Below are positions 1 through 6,796 of a DNA stretch of 7,567 nucleotides, piece after piece. Source of the stretch: Bog-564 sp035509915. Its GTDB lineage: Bacteria; Actinomycetota; Acidimicrobiia; Acidimicrobiales; UBA8190. The position numbers were made by a program, and so were the translations under genes. Below the pieces are notes generated by a model that did no database searches, had not been told where the DNA came from, and saw nothing but the letters and a program-made list of their open reading frames with translations. The DNA lies in NCBI GenBank assembly GCA_035509915.1, contig DATKIB010000145.1, positions 1-7,567 on the forward strand, read 5' to 3'. Numbering within the stretch: position 1 is the first letter of the stretch; each line of letters starts with the position of its first letter.

Positions 1-2172
1 GATCGTGAGAGATCCCCCCGCGCACAAGGTGTCCCCCGCGTAGGTGGAAGGGTCGCCGGCCCCCAGGCGGGTGTCTGCTATTCGCACCGGCGAGGAGAGG
101 GGGGTGAAGCCGAGCCCGCTCGTGGAGACCGCGGCCGGCGAAGGCGCAATAGGGGCGGCAGGCGTACCAGCGCCGGAGCCAGAAGCAGACGCGGCGTCAG
201 AGGCGGACGTGCTGTTGCAGTTCGGCGGCTTCGACCCACATGACGAGGGCGAAGGCGGGGTGCGCAGGTCCTGCACCAGCTCGCTCGCGATCGGGCTACC
301 GAGCCCCGAGGCCAGGTCGTAGTGCGCGGTCGCCGGATAGAAGGGGCCGCCCGTGAGCGTCACCCCGTTGGAGTTAGTGGGCAGATCGGGAGCAGGTGGC
401 TGGTTGTTGCCCGAGGTGATGTCGTCGAACGGCGGGCTGGCTAGGCATCCCGCGACGTAGAGGGTGGGGTCCATCAACCCGACAGGTTGCGCCTGACCCT
501 CGTCGGCCAGCGCCGCCAGAGCGGCCATCAGCGGGGATCCCATGCTGGTGCCTCCGACTCCGGTCCATTGGCCGCCGAAGTATTCGGCAGCCGCAGAGGA
601 AGAGGGATCGGCGTCTGCCGAGACGTCGGGCACCTCGCGACACGACGACGTGCCGGTGCCAGAGCTGATCGAGCAGGCGGACACGCTCGTGAACTTGTTC
701 TGCACGCCCGGGCCCACCTGCCAGGCGGGCATGGTCCACAGCTGCGATATCCCGCCGCCGCCAGCACCGAATCCGTTGTCCCACACCGCCTCCACCGGTG
801 GCGGCCCGAGAGACTCGAGGGCCGTGCCGCCGACGCTCGTCACCCACGGCTGGCTGGCGGGATCATCGACGGCCAGCACCTGGTCGTTCGACGTACCGTC
901 GCCGAAGCAGTCCTCGGATCCCGAGTCCCCGCCCGCGGCGGTGATGGTCTGGCCCTGCGCGGCGGCCTGGGCGAAGAGGGATGCCTCGGCCTCGATCTGT
1001 GCGGCGCCTAAGTCCCGCTCGCACTCGCCCCAGCTGGTCGAGATCACCCGCACGGAGTCCTGGTCGACCATGGCCGCGTAGGTATCGAGCGCTTGGGTGT
1101 TGGACGCACCCACCCCGTTGTCGGAGCCCACGTACACATCCACGCTGACCTGTGGCGCCATCCCTACGGCCATCTCGATGTCGAGGGCCGATTCACCGCT
1201 CTGCTCGCTGTTGCCGCCGGGCTCGGTCGGCGCGGCTCCGTCGACCGACACCGGTGTCACCTGAGCCGTGATCGCGGGCGAGTAACAACCTTCGTAGGTG
1301 GTTATGTCGCTAGGGGTGTACGGCTCGAGGGAGTACACCCCGATGGTCGTGCCCTGACCCTCGTCGCCCGAGCCGTACAGGGCGGAGAAGGAGTAGGCCT
1401 GAGCGAGCTGCGTGGCGCTGAGCCCGGCCGAGCCCATCGCGGCGCAGTCTGCCTGAGGGCCCGCGACCTCCGGCGAGATCTCCGGACGCGCGCCGGTCGG
1501 CGACGTGGACGATCCGGCGGGGACGAAGCGCAGCGTGCCTTGGCCCCAGGCCGCGCCGGCGCCGGTGCCCCGCACCAACTGGGGAACGGGTTGGGCCAGG
1601 TCGTCGAGGCCGACCACGCCTGTGAGGTCGCTCTCCAGGTCCCCCGGCACGAGCGGCTCCTCGGTAGGCAACCGCGCGACGCGACCCGACGGCAGCCGGT
1701 ACTGCTCGAACGAGACGTCGAACGCTCTCTCCATCGCGGCGGCAGATCCCTCCACCGGCACGATCAGTGCATCGGAGCTCGTCGGCCCGACTCGCAGGCC
1801 CACACCCGATAGCCAGGTCCTCACCGCTGCGACCGTGGACGCTGCAGGCCCGAAGGTAGCGGCGAACCGACCGGGCGCCAGGTACTGGCGGAACATCGAG
1901 GACCCTGGGGTCGAAGCCGCCTGTGCGAAGGCGTCCAGGCCCGACTGGTCGCGCGGTCGGAGCACGACGTCTACGTCGAGCACGCGACTGCCGGGCAACG
2001 AACCGATCGCGCGGCTCCCTTGTGGCAGGAGAGGCACGCTGCCCGAGCTGCGCACCCACCGCGACGCGGGCGCGGTTGAGCCGGTGGTTGACGTCCCCGC
2101 AGCCGCCACGGCGGGAAGAGCAAGCGACGACACGACCGCCAACGCCACGGCTGCCGACATGCGAGCTCTCAT
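1..2172 (-). CDS. Secreted S53 family (sedolisin / pro-kumamolisin) serine-carboxyl peptidase with C-terminal DTR-type beta domain, 3' end outside window
   Basis: The frame stays open for 724 codons from the ATG at 2172 to the left edge; its stop lies outside. Residues 1-25 are a signal peptide: basic MRAR, an Ala/Val core, then AVAAA. Residues about 45-195 resemble the pro-kumamolisin activation domain (FRQYL at 94-98). The catalytic domain spans about 245-640. It shows E327 and D331 in GESALDIE, S380-W-G-E-C-E, D416 in GGDSGS (oxyanion Asp), VTSVGGT at 444-450, DVSAD from 516, S543 in GGTSMGSP, and a Ca-site-like DDITSGNN at 583-590. In the family, Glu-Asp-Ser form the catalytic triad of acid-active, exported endopeptidases. 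A Ser/Ala/Pro linker leads to a second domain from about 687 with RIADTR at 697-702, cut by the window edge; this makes it longer than a typical kumamolisin. The start is uncertain: 2172 gives the best signal peptide, 2160 and 2247 are in-frame ATGs, and none has a strong ribosome site. Confidence 0.93.
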   Translation of the reverse strand, partial: MRARMSAAVALAVVSSLALPAVAAAGTSTTGSTAPASRWVRSSGSVPLLPQGSRAIGSLPGSRVLDVDVVLRPRDQSGLDAFAQAASTPGSSMFRQYLAPGRFAATFGPAASTVAAVRTWLSGVGLRVGPTSSDALIVPVEGSAAAMERAFDVSFEQYRLPSGRVARLPTEEPLVPGDLESDLTGVVGLDDLAQPVPQLVRGTGAGAAWGQGTLRFVPAGSSTSPTGARPEISPEVAGPQADCAAMGSAGLSATQLAQAYSFSALYGSGDEGQGTTIGVYSLEPYTPSDITTYEGCYSPAITAQVTPVSVDGAAPTEPGGNSEQSGESALDIEMAVGMAPQVSVDVYVGSDNGVGASNTQALDTYAAMVDQDSVRVISTSWGECERDLGAAQIEAEASLFAQAAAQGQTITAAGGDSGSEDCFGDGTSNDQVLAVDDPASQPWVTSVGGTALESLGPPPVEAVWDNGFGAGGGGISQLWTMPAWQVGPGVQNKFTSVSACSISSGTGTSSCREVPDVSADADPSSSAAAEYFGGQWTGVGGTSMGSPLMAALAALADEGQAQPVGLMDPTLYVAGCLASPPFDDITSGNNQPPAPDLPTNSNGVTLTGGPFYPATAHYDLASGLGSPIASELVQDLRTPPSPSSCGSKPPNCNSTSASDAASASGSGAGTPAAPIAPSPAAVSTSGLGFTPLSSPVRIADTRLGAGDPSTYAGDTLCAGGSLTI

Positions 2173-2310
2173 CTTGGTCGAGGAATTGCCTTTCGGCAGG
2201 GTGGTGGCGCACGATGTTGCGTCACCCGTAGAGGTTGTCCTCGACATCCGCGCTCACAGCGCTCCGTTCTGCGTTTCGCTACCCATCCACCCTGGGGTGA
2301 CGCTACACCC

Positions 2311-2315
2311 GGAGG
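2311..2315 (+). promoter_or_regulatory. Ribosome binding site GGAGG for the membrane protein
   Basis: GGAGG lies 12 bases before the ATG at 2328, a little farther than the usual 5-9. An in-frame TGA at 2298-2300 rules out a start farther upstream, so this is the only good Shine-Dalgarno match for the gene. No convincing -35/-10 pair was seen in the 155-bp divergent region between 2172 and 2328. Confidence 0.5.
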
Positions 2316-2327
2316 TCACGCCATCCC

Positions 2328-4139
2328 ATGTCACCGGAGCGCCCTGCATCAGTGACCACGCGCCCCGGAGCTCTCGAGCGGACGAGCTCCTCGACCCGTA
2401 TCGGCGCTCGCCGGTGGCGCCTCGGCCCCGCATGCCTCTCGATCGGGCTGTACGCAGCGATCGGCGTCGTCGCCTTTTGGCACGCGTGGGTCTCCGGTCC
2501 TTCGCAATACGCGCTGTCGGGCGGTGGGGACCAGGCGGCCTCGATGTGGTTCCTCACGTGGGCTCCTTACTCCCTGTTGCACGGGCACAACCCACTCTTC
2601 TCTGCGTACGGTAACTATCCGTACGGGGTGAACCTCATGGCCAACACGAGCACCCTTCCGCTGGGGCTGCTCGTGTCACCGGTGACTTTGCTGTTCGGCC
2701 CGGTCGTCAGCTTCAACCTCGTGGGCACGCTCGCGTTCGTGCTGTCGGCCGGCGCCGCATACGCGCTCCTATGCAGGTTCACCACGTGGCGACCGGCGGC
2801 GTTCGCAGGGGGGCTCCTCTACGGCTTCTCCCCGTACATGGTGGCCCAGGGGATAGGCCACATGAACCTGGTGTTCGTGCCGCTTCCTCCATTGATCCTC
2901 TTGCTGATGCACGACGTCGTCGTGCGCCAACGGGGTCGCCCGGTGCTGCGTGGGACCGCTCTCGGCCTCCTCGCTGTGGTGCAGTTCTTCCTTTCGAGCG
3001 AGGTGCTCCTGGGGACCTTGGTGATCGGTGCTGCCGGTGTCCTGGTCGGAGCGCTCCTCGCTCGGCGCGAAGTACATCTCCGACTGCGTTACGCAGCGAC
3101 GGCCCTCGTGACCGCTGCTGGTATCGCAGTCGCCCTCCTCGCGTATCCAGTGTGGTTCCTGTTCGACGGGCCTGCCCACATCGTGGGCCCGATCCAGGCC
3201 TTCCCCCAGGCTTACCGCGCCGACCTCCTGGGCACCGTCCTCCCTGACAGCCTCATGCACTTCTCTCCGGCCACCTTCGCGAGGACCGCCGACCAATTCG
3301 CAGGCAATGCCACCGAGAACGGTTCCTACCTCGGCCTCCCACTTGTGGTGCTGGTCGTGGTGGGAGTTGTCGCTCTGTGGCGGGTGCGCGTCGTCCGGGT
3401 CGCAGGCATCCTGTGCGCGTTCGCATTCGTGCTCTCGCTCGGCTCGAGATTGGTCGTCCACAACCATGTGACGGGCGTGGTGCTTCCCGAGGCGATCTTC
3501 GACAAGCTCCCACTGTTCAAGAACGTGGTCCCCGTACGCTTCTCGCTCTACGTCACGTTGTGCGCCGCCGTGGTACTGGCAGTAGTTCTGGAACGAGTCC
3601 GCATGGCACACCTGTGGCGAAGACCAGGCGCCGCTCTCGCCGTGCCGGCGGTTCTCTCCGTCGCGGTCCTATTGCCTGTCCTCCCCGCATGGCCGTACCA
3701 CATGGAGCAGGTCTCGGTCCCGGCGTACTTCACCTCCGGGGCTGCGAATGCGATCCCTCAGGGGTCGGTCGTGCTCGTCTATCCGTTCCCTGACGCCGGC
3801 TTCGCCAACCCTGAGAGCTGGCAGGCGAGCACCTACTTGCGGTTCGAGATGCCCGGGGGCCGGTTCATCGTCCCGCGGCCCGGCACGCGCACGCAGTCCT
3901 CGAGCCGCCCGTCGCTCACCGACGACGTGCTCAGCGCTCTAGCCGCCGGAGACGCTCCCGCTCGCACTCCAACCCTGCGCGCGCGGGTCGACGCTCAGCT
4001 GCACTCGTGGCGGGTGCGAACCGTGGTGGCAGTTCCCGAGGGTACGGACCCCCAGCAGGCGCAGGCGTATCTGACATGGCTGCTGGGGCGGCCACCGACC
4101 GTCTCCGACGGGGCGCTCACCTGGTACGACTGGAGCTGA
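2328..4139 (+). CDS. Polytopic membrane protein, GT-C / YfhO-like putative glycosyltransferase
   Basis: This 603-aa protein has a basic N-terminus (about 1-32), then about 11-12 hydrophobic segments. These lie at roughly 34-55, 110-125, 128-148, 155-172, 180-196, 208-225, 227-245, 257-279, 334-351, 356-372, 403-422 and 434-452. A hydrophilic C-terminal domain (about 455-603) should face outside. The first loop carries GGGDQ (D68) and then NPLF and YPYGVN (97-102). An acidic residue in the first external loop is typical of GT-C enzymes that move sugars from polyprenyl-phosphate carriers. LPLFKNVVPVRFS (394-406) resembles the conserved re-entrant region of YfhO-like proteins. Family placement is inferred from layout and a few motifs; donor and acceptor are unknown. 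A non-catalytic role is possible. It is divergent from the S53 gene and convergent with the lipoprotein gene. Start ATG 2328 is supported by GGAGG and an upstream in-frame stop. Confidence 0.85.
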   Translation: MSPERPASVTTRPGALERTSSSTRIGARRWRLGPACLSIGLYAAIGVVAFWHAWVSGPSQYALSGGGDQAASMWFLTWAPYSLLHGHNPLFSAYGNYPYGVNLMANTSTLPLGLLVSPVTLLFGPVVSFNLVGTLAFVLSAGAAYALLCRFTTWRPAAFAGGLLYGFSPYMVAQGIGHMNLVFVPLPPLILLLMHDVVVRQRGRPVLRGTALGLLAVVQFFLSSEVLLGTLVIGAAGVLVGALLARREVHLRLRYAATALVTAAGIAVALLAYPVWFLFDGPAHIVGPIQAFPQAYRADLLGTVLPDSLMHFSPATFARTADQFAGNATENGSYLGLPLVVLVVVGVVALWRVRVVRVAGILCAFAFVLSLGSRLVVHNHVTGVVLPEAIFDKLPLFKNVVPVRFSLYVTLCAAVVLAVVLERVRMAHLWRRPGAALAVPAVLSVAVLLPVLPAWPYHMEQVSVPAYFTSGAANAIPQGSVVLVYPFPDAGFANPESWQASTYLRFEMPGGRFIVPRPGTRTQSSSRPSLTDDVLSALAAGDAPARTPTLRARVDAQLHSWRVRTVVAVPEGTDPQQAQAYLTWLLGRPPTVSDGALTWYDWS

Positions 4140-4146
4140 AAGCTCC
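4132..4146. terminator. Short hairpin at the convergent junction
   Basis: GGAGCT-GAA-AGCTCC forms a perfect 6-bp stem with a 3-base loop. It overlaps the TGA of the membrane protein gene (4137-4139) and sits in the 15-bp space before the lipoprotein stop. It reads the same on both strands, so it could slow transcription from either side. There is no T-tract, and the short stem and loop make it a weak candidate. Confidence 0.25.
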
Positions 4147-4154
4147 GGGTCGCC

Positions 4155-4715
4155 TCAGGAGAACGTCACTTGTATGCCGTCTCCGGCTCCGACGGCGATC
4201 TGGTCGTGGGACTCGGGCGTGCGCAACGTGATCGTCACCGACGTCGAGGCCGAGGCCGCGGTGACCGCGACAGCGCTCACGTCGCCGCTCGGGGAGGTGG
4301 TCGTGCTGCCTCCCCCGGGTGGCAGGGTCACCCCGGAGATCGAGAAGACGAATTCCGTCGAGGAGACGAAGTGTGCGTCCGATATCCGGCTGCTCAAGTC
4401 CGAGACGTGGCTCTCGATCGTCAAGAGCACGCCCGTCGGATAGATCTGCACCTCGATGCCGGGAGTGGTCGACGCGGCGCTCGACGTGGATGTCGAACCA
4501 CCCGACGGGCTGGAAGTCGTCGAGGTGGAAGAGCGCGCCGAGCCGGGCCTCGTCGTAGAGCTCTGCGTCGGACGCGAAGCGGAGCCGGGCCGTGAGCTAG
4601 CAGCATTCTTCGGCGACGTGCACGACGAACATACTGCCAACACGATGGCACCGAGGAGGGGCGAGCCGCGTACGAGGGCTCGGGCGGCATGAGCACGGAA
4701 GGTGGGCGCGGTCAT
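4155..4715 (-). CDS. Probable secreted lipoprotein with Ser/Thr linker and AMIN-like beta domain
   Basis: This 186-aa protein starts at ATG 4715, 37 bases after the stop of the propeller gene, on the same strand, so it is probably co-transcribed. Residues 1-28 form a signal sequence with arginines at 7, 12 and 16 and the core LLGAIVLAV. C29 and C32 follow (VCSSC). This looks like a lipobox, but Val or Ser at -1 and Cys at -3 depart from the usual L-A-G/A-C. Residues 33-85 are Ser/Thr/Pro-rich, as in wall-spanning linkers. Residues 87-186 alternate in beta fashion (VLLTIESHV, EFVFSISGVTL, VSAVAVTAA, SVTITLRT, IQVTF), similar to AMIN domains, which bind or localise to the cell wall; this assignment is inference. 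The frame could extend upstream to 4808, but that adds no signal feature and overlaps the previous gene. Function unknown. Confidence 0.75.
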   Translation of the reverse strand: MTAPTFRAHAARALVRGSPLLGAIVLAVCSSCTSPKNAASSRPGSASRPTQSSTTRPGSARSSTSTTSSPSGGSTSTSSAASTTPGIEVQIYPTGVLLTIESHVSDLSSRISDAHFVSSTEFVFSISGVTLPPGGGSTTTSPSGDVSAVAVTAASASTSVTITLRTPESHDQIAVGAGDGIQVTFS

Positions 4716-4752
4716 CCCCGTTTGGCTGCCCAGCCGCTCCGTCCCGTAAACC

Positions 4753-6720
4753 TCAGGGCCCGCAGTCGACCCCGCTGTCGGAGAACTGCATGGTGTTGTA
4801 GGGCGCACCCCAGCCCCTCACGGTGTTCTCGTCCGCCAGCGCCGGGCACGAGGAGAAGTAGGCGATGTACCCGGTGACGTTGGATCCGGGCGAGCCAAAC
4901 GCGCCTCCCGGCGCGAAAGGCTGGTTGCCCTGGATGGGGCTCACCGCGATGAACGCGGGGAGCGCTATGGAGGACAGGTCGTAGGTGGAGTATTGGGACT
5001 GGTTCGCGTAGAAGGCAGCGTGCAGAGCGGGATCAACCGACGCGAGCCCTTGCGCCCATCCTCCCAGCCATGCTCCCCAGTCCGAGAGCGTCCCCGGTGT
5101 GCCGTTGTAACCCTCTGGGTCCAGGATCACCCAGTCGGGCCTGATCGCATCCGTCTGGTAGTCGTGGTCGAGAGCCTGGGCGGCGGTCTGGCCCGCTTGG
5201 TTGCCGGCGGCCTCCCAAGAGTCGCTACCCGTGGGGCCGCTCACTGTCCAGAACGACAGCCACGTGACCCTCACCCGCATGGCCTCGATCGCGTTCCCGA
5301 TGTTGAGGTCCGGATTGCTCACCAGCTGGGCGGTGTAGGGCTGACCGGTCGTGCCGAGCCCTCCTGTGTCACCGAGGACCGGCCAGCCATCGCTGATGGC
5401 CTGTCCCGCCGCGGTCCAAGAGGAGAAGCCGTAGACCCCGACGCCCGTCAGCGGTGGGCCTCCCGGCGCCAGCGGCCCGCCGGCGTAGACGTGGATCGTC
5501 CCAGTCCAGACGAGGGCGTTCGGGTCGGTACCGATGGTGGGTCCCTGTGAGGCCGTCGTGTCGTCGTACGCGTTCCACAGATGGCCGTTCGCCCCATTGG
5601 GGATGTACTCGACCAGGTCGTCGATGAGCGAGCGCACGAACACGTCGATGAGGCCCGTGGCTGGATCGACGAGAGCGCTCGGTGTGCCCGTGATCGGGCC
5701 TCCGTTGCCGGCGTCCTGAGTTTGGTCGTACGCGTTCCACACGTAGCCGTTGGCGTGGTCCGATATGTACTCGATCAGGTCCCCGTTGGCCCCCTGGACG
5801 TACACGTGGATCAGGTTCTGAGCCGGGTAGTAGAGCGGATCGGGCGTACCGGCGATCGGCACTCCCCCGCCTCCCCACACTGTCAGGTCGTACGCGTTCC
5901 ACACGTTTCCGTTGGCGTGGTCGGACACGTACTCGACCATGTGCCCGTTGGAGCCCTCGACGTAGGTGTGGATCAGGTTCTGGGCACCGTCGTACACCGC
6001 CCCGGGAGCGCCCGACACCCCGAACCCTCCGCCCGACCAGACGCTCAGGTCGTACGCGTTCCAGACGTTGCCGTCGGCGTGGTCCGAGACGTACTCCATG
6101 AGATGACCGTTGGAGCCCTCGACGTAGACGTGGATCAGCTGCTGCGAAGCGTCGTACACGGCGCTCGAGGTGCCGACGATCCCGCCACCGCCGCCGGCGT
6201 ACATGCTGAGGTCGTAGACGTTCCAAGAATGCCCGCCGAGCCCGTCGTTGACGTACTCGAGCAGGTCACCGTTGGACCCCTCGGCGTAGACGTGGAGTGC
6301 TCTTTGCGCTGCGTCGTAGACGGGATCGGGAGGAGCGGCGAGCCCCAACGTCGAACCGGCCTCCGAGCTCAAGTCGTAGGTGCTCCAGACCTGCCCCTTG
6401 GTCTTGCCGTCGCTCACGTACTGGACGAGCTCGGTGTCCGCAGCACGCCCGAAGACGTGGACGAACCCGTCGCCGGGGTCGGACAGCGCTATGGGGTCGC
6501 CGATGATCGTCGGGCCGTTGACGTCCGCAGTCTGGTCGTACGCGGTCCACGAGCTTCCCGACTGGTGGTCCTGCACGAACTCCTGCAGGGGCAGCGCCGC
6601 GCCGGGGACGGTGGCGGCCTGCGCGGCCTGCGGCGCGGATACCACGGCGGCTCCGACGAAGACCGCCGGGACCACCGCCAGCACCGCGCCGACAAGGCGA
6701 ATTCGAATCGGGGTCTTCAA
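4753..6720 (-). CDS. Secreted seven-bladed beta-propeller protein with GH25-like C-terminal domain
   Basis: The protein has 655 aa. Residues 1-36 are a signal peptide (MKTPIRIR, Ala/Val core, AQA-A cleavage). Residues about 42-414 hold seven W-x-x-Y-D repeats at W58, 112, 166, 220, 274, 328 and 382, exactly 54 apart. They alternate with seven H/D-V-Y/F strands (H88, 143, 197, 251, 305, D359, H410). This pattern resembles PLL-like lectin propellers, so a carbohydrate-binding role is plausible. Residues 424-655 look like a GH25-type barrel: GVGVYGFSSW, DWVILDPEG (D534, E536), AAFYANQSQY, then YNTMQFSDSG near the end, as in lysozyme C-termini. The first-strand Asp of GH25 is not apparent, so activity is uncertain; a Rv2525c-like (DUF1906) fold is an alternative. 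The start codon is TTG. An in-frame TAA lies upstream, with no in-frame ATG or GTG between. It precedes the lipoprotein gene by 37 bases. Confidence 0.88.
   Translation of the reverse strand: MKTPIRIRLVGAVLAVVPAVFVGAAVVSAPQAAQAATVPGAALPLQEFVQDHQSGSSWTAYDQTADVNGPTIIGDPIALSDPGDGFVHVFGRAADTELVQYVSDGKTKGQVWSTYDLSSEAGSTLGLAAPPDPVYDAAQRALHVYAEGSNGDLLEYVNDGLGGHSWNVYDLSMYAGGGGGIVGTSSAVYDASQQLIHVYVEGSNGHLMEYVSDHADGNVWNAYDLSVWSGGGFGVSGAPGAVYDGAQNLIHTYVEGSNGHMVEYVSDHANGNVWNAYDLTVWGGGGVPIAGTPDPLYYPAQNLIHVYVQGANGDLIEYISDHANGYVWNAYDQTQDAGNGGPITGTPSALVDPATGLIDVFVRSLIDDLVEYIPNGANGHLWNAYDDTTASQGPTIGTDPNALVWTGTIHVYAGGPLAPGGPPLTGVGVYGFSSWTAAGQAISDGWPVLGDTGGLGTTGQPYTAQLVSNPDLNIGNAIEAMRVRVTWLSFWTVSGPTGSDSWEAAGNQAGQTAAQALDHDYQTDAIRPDWVILDPEGYNGTPGTLSDWGAWLGGWAQGLASVDPALHAAFYANQSQYSTYDLSSIALPAFIAVSPIQGNQPFAPGGAFGSPGSNVTGYIAYFSSCPALADENTVRGWGAPYNTMQFSDSGVDCGP
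5479..6594 (-). repeat. Seven tandem 162-bp (54-aa) propeller repeats inside the 6720-4753 gene
   Basis: Each unit encodes a strand H-V-Y-x-E-G-S-N-G-x-L-x-E-Y, a turn, W-N-x-Y-D-L, a Gly-rich turn, then a strand ending in Y-D. The units keep a 162-base period. The plus-strand word TCGTACGCGTTCCA recurs at about 5727, 5889 and 6051, and a diverged copy occurs at about 6213. The middle units are the most alike. A hand alignment of the unit near 5881-6000 with the one near 6043-6162 shows about 21 differences in 120 bases. The outer units have diverged more. This is a coding repeat, not an intergenic one. Confidence 0.9.
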
Positions 6721-6760
6721 AACGTCACTCGCGAGGGGGGCATGGAGTCGATTGGTGCGG

Positions 6761-6780
6761 GCGCCGGTAACGACCGGCGC
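6761..6780. terminator. GC-rich perfect hairpin between the GT2 and propeller genes
   Basis: GCGCCGGT-AACG-ACCGGCGC is a perfect 8-bp inverted repeat with a 4-base loop. It starts 17 bases beyond the stop of the GT2 gene and lies 40 bases before the TTG of the propeller gene. No T-run follows on either strand. It may be a U-less terminator or attenuator separating the two genes, or an operator. The position between same-strand genes is the main support. Confidence 0.45.
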
Positions 6781-6796
6781 GAAACATTAGCAGGGG

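Noticed and set aside
1310..2212. Minus-strand open frame of 300 codons in the S53 region
   Set aside because: Wrong frame of the same strand: Arg-rich with no domain. The frame starting at 2172 shows the pro-kumamolisin and S53 motifs throughout.
2173..2247. Upstream in-frame ATG at 2247 for the S53 peptidase
   Set aside because: It would put 25 polar residues before the signal peptide and has no good ribosome site. It is not excluded, but 2172 fits secretion better.
1505..2614. Plus-strand open frame of 369 codons spanning the S53 start and the membrane-protein start
   Set aside because: It overlaps the well-supported S53 frame and the start of the membrane protein. Composition is Arg/Pro-rich, as expected for an antisense frame in high-GC DNA.
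2769..3611. Minus-strand open frame of 280 codons, rich in His, Glu and Gln
   Set aside because: It is antisense to the transmembrane segments of the membrane protein; the polar bias is what the complement of hydrophobic codons gives.
4716..4808. N-terminal extension of the lipoprotein to an upstream start at 4808
   Set aside because: It would overlap the end of the propeller gene by 56 bases and bury the signal sequence; ATG 4715 gives a clean signal peptide.
5720..6240. Regularly spaced similar words suggesting a CRISPR array or tandem satellite
   Set aside because: The period is 162 bp, the copies are imperfect and fully in frame, and they encode propeller blades.
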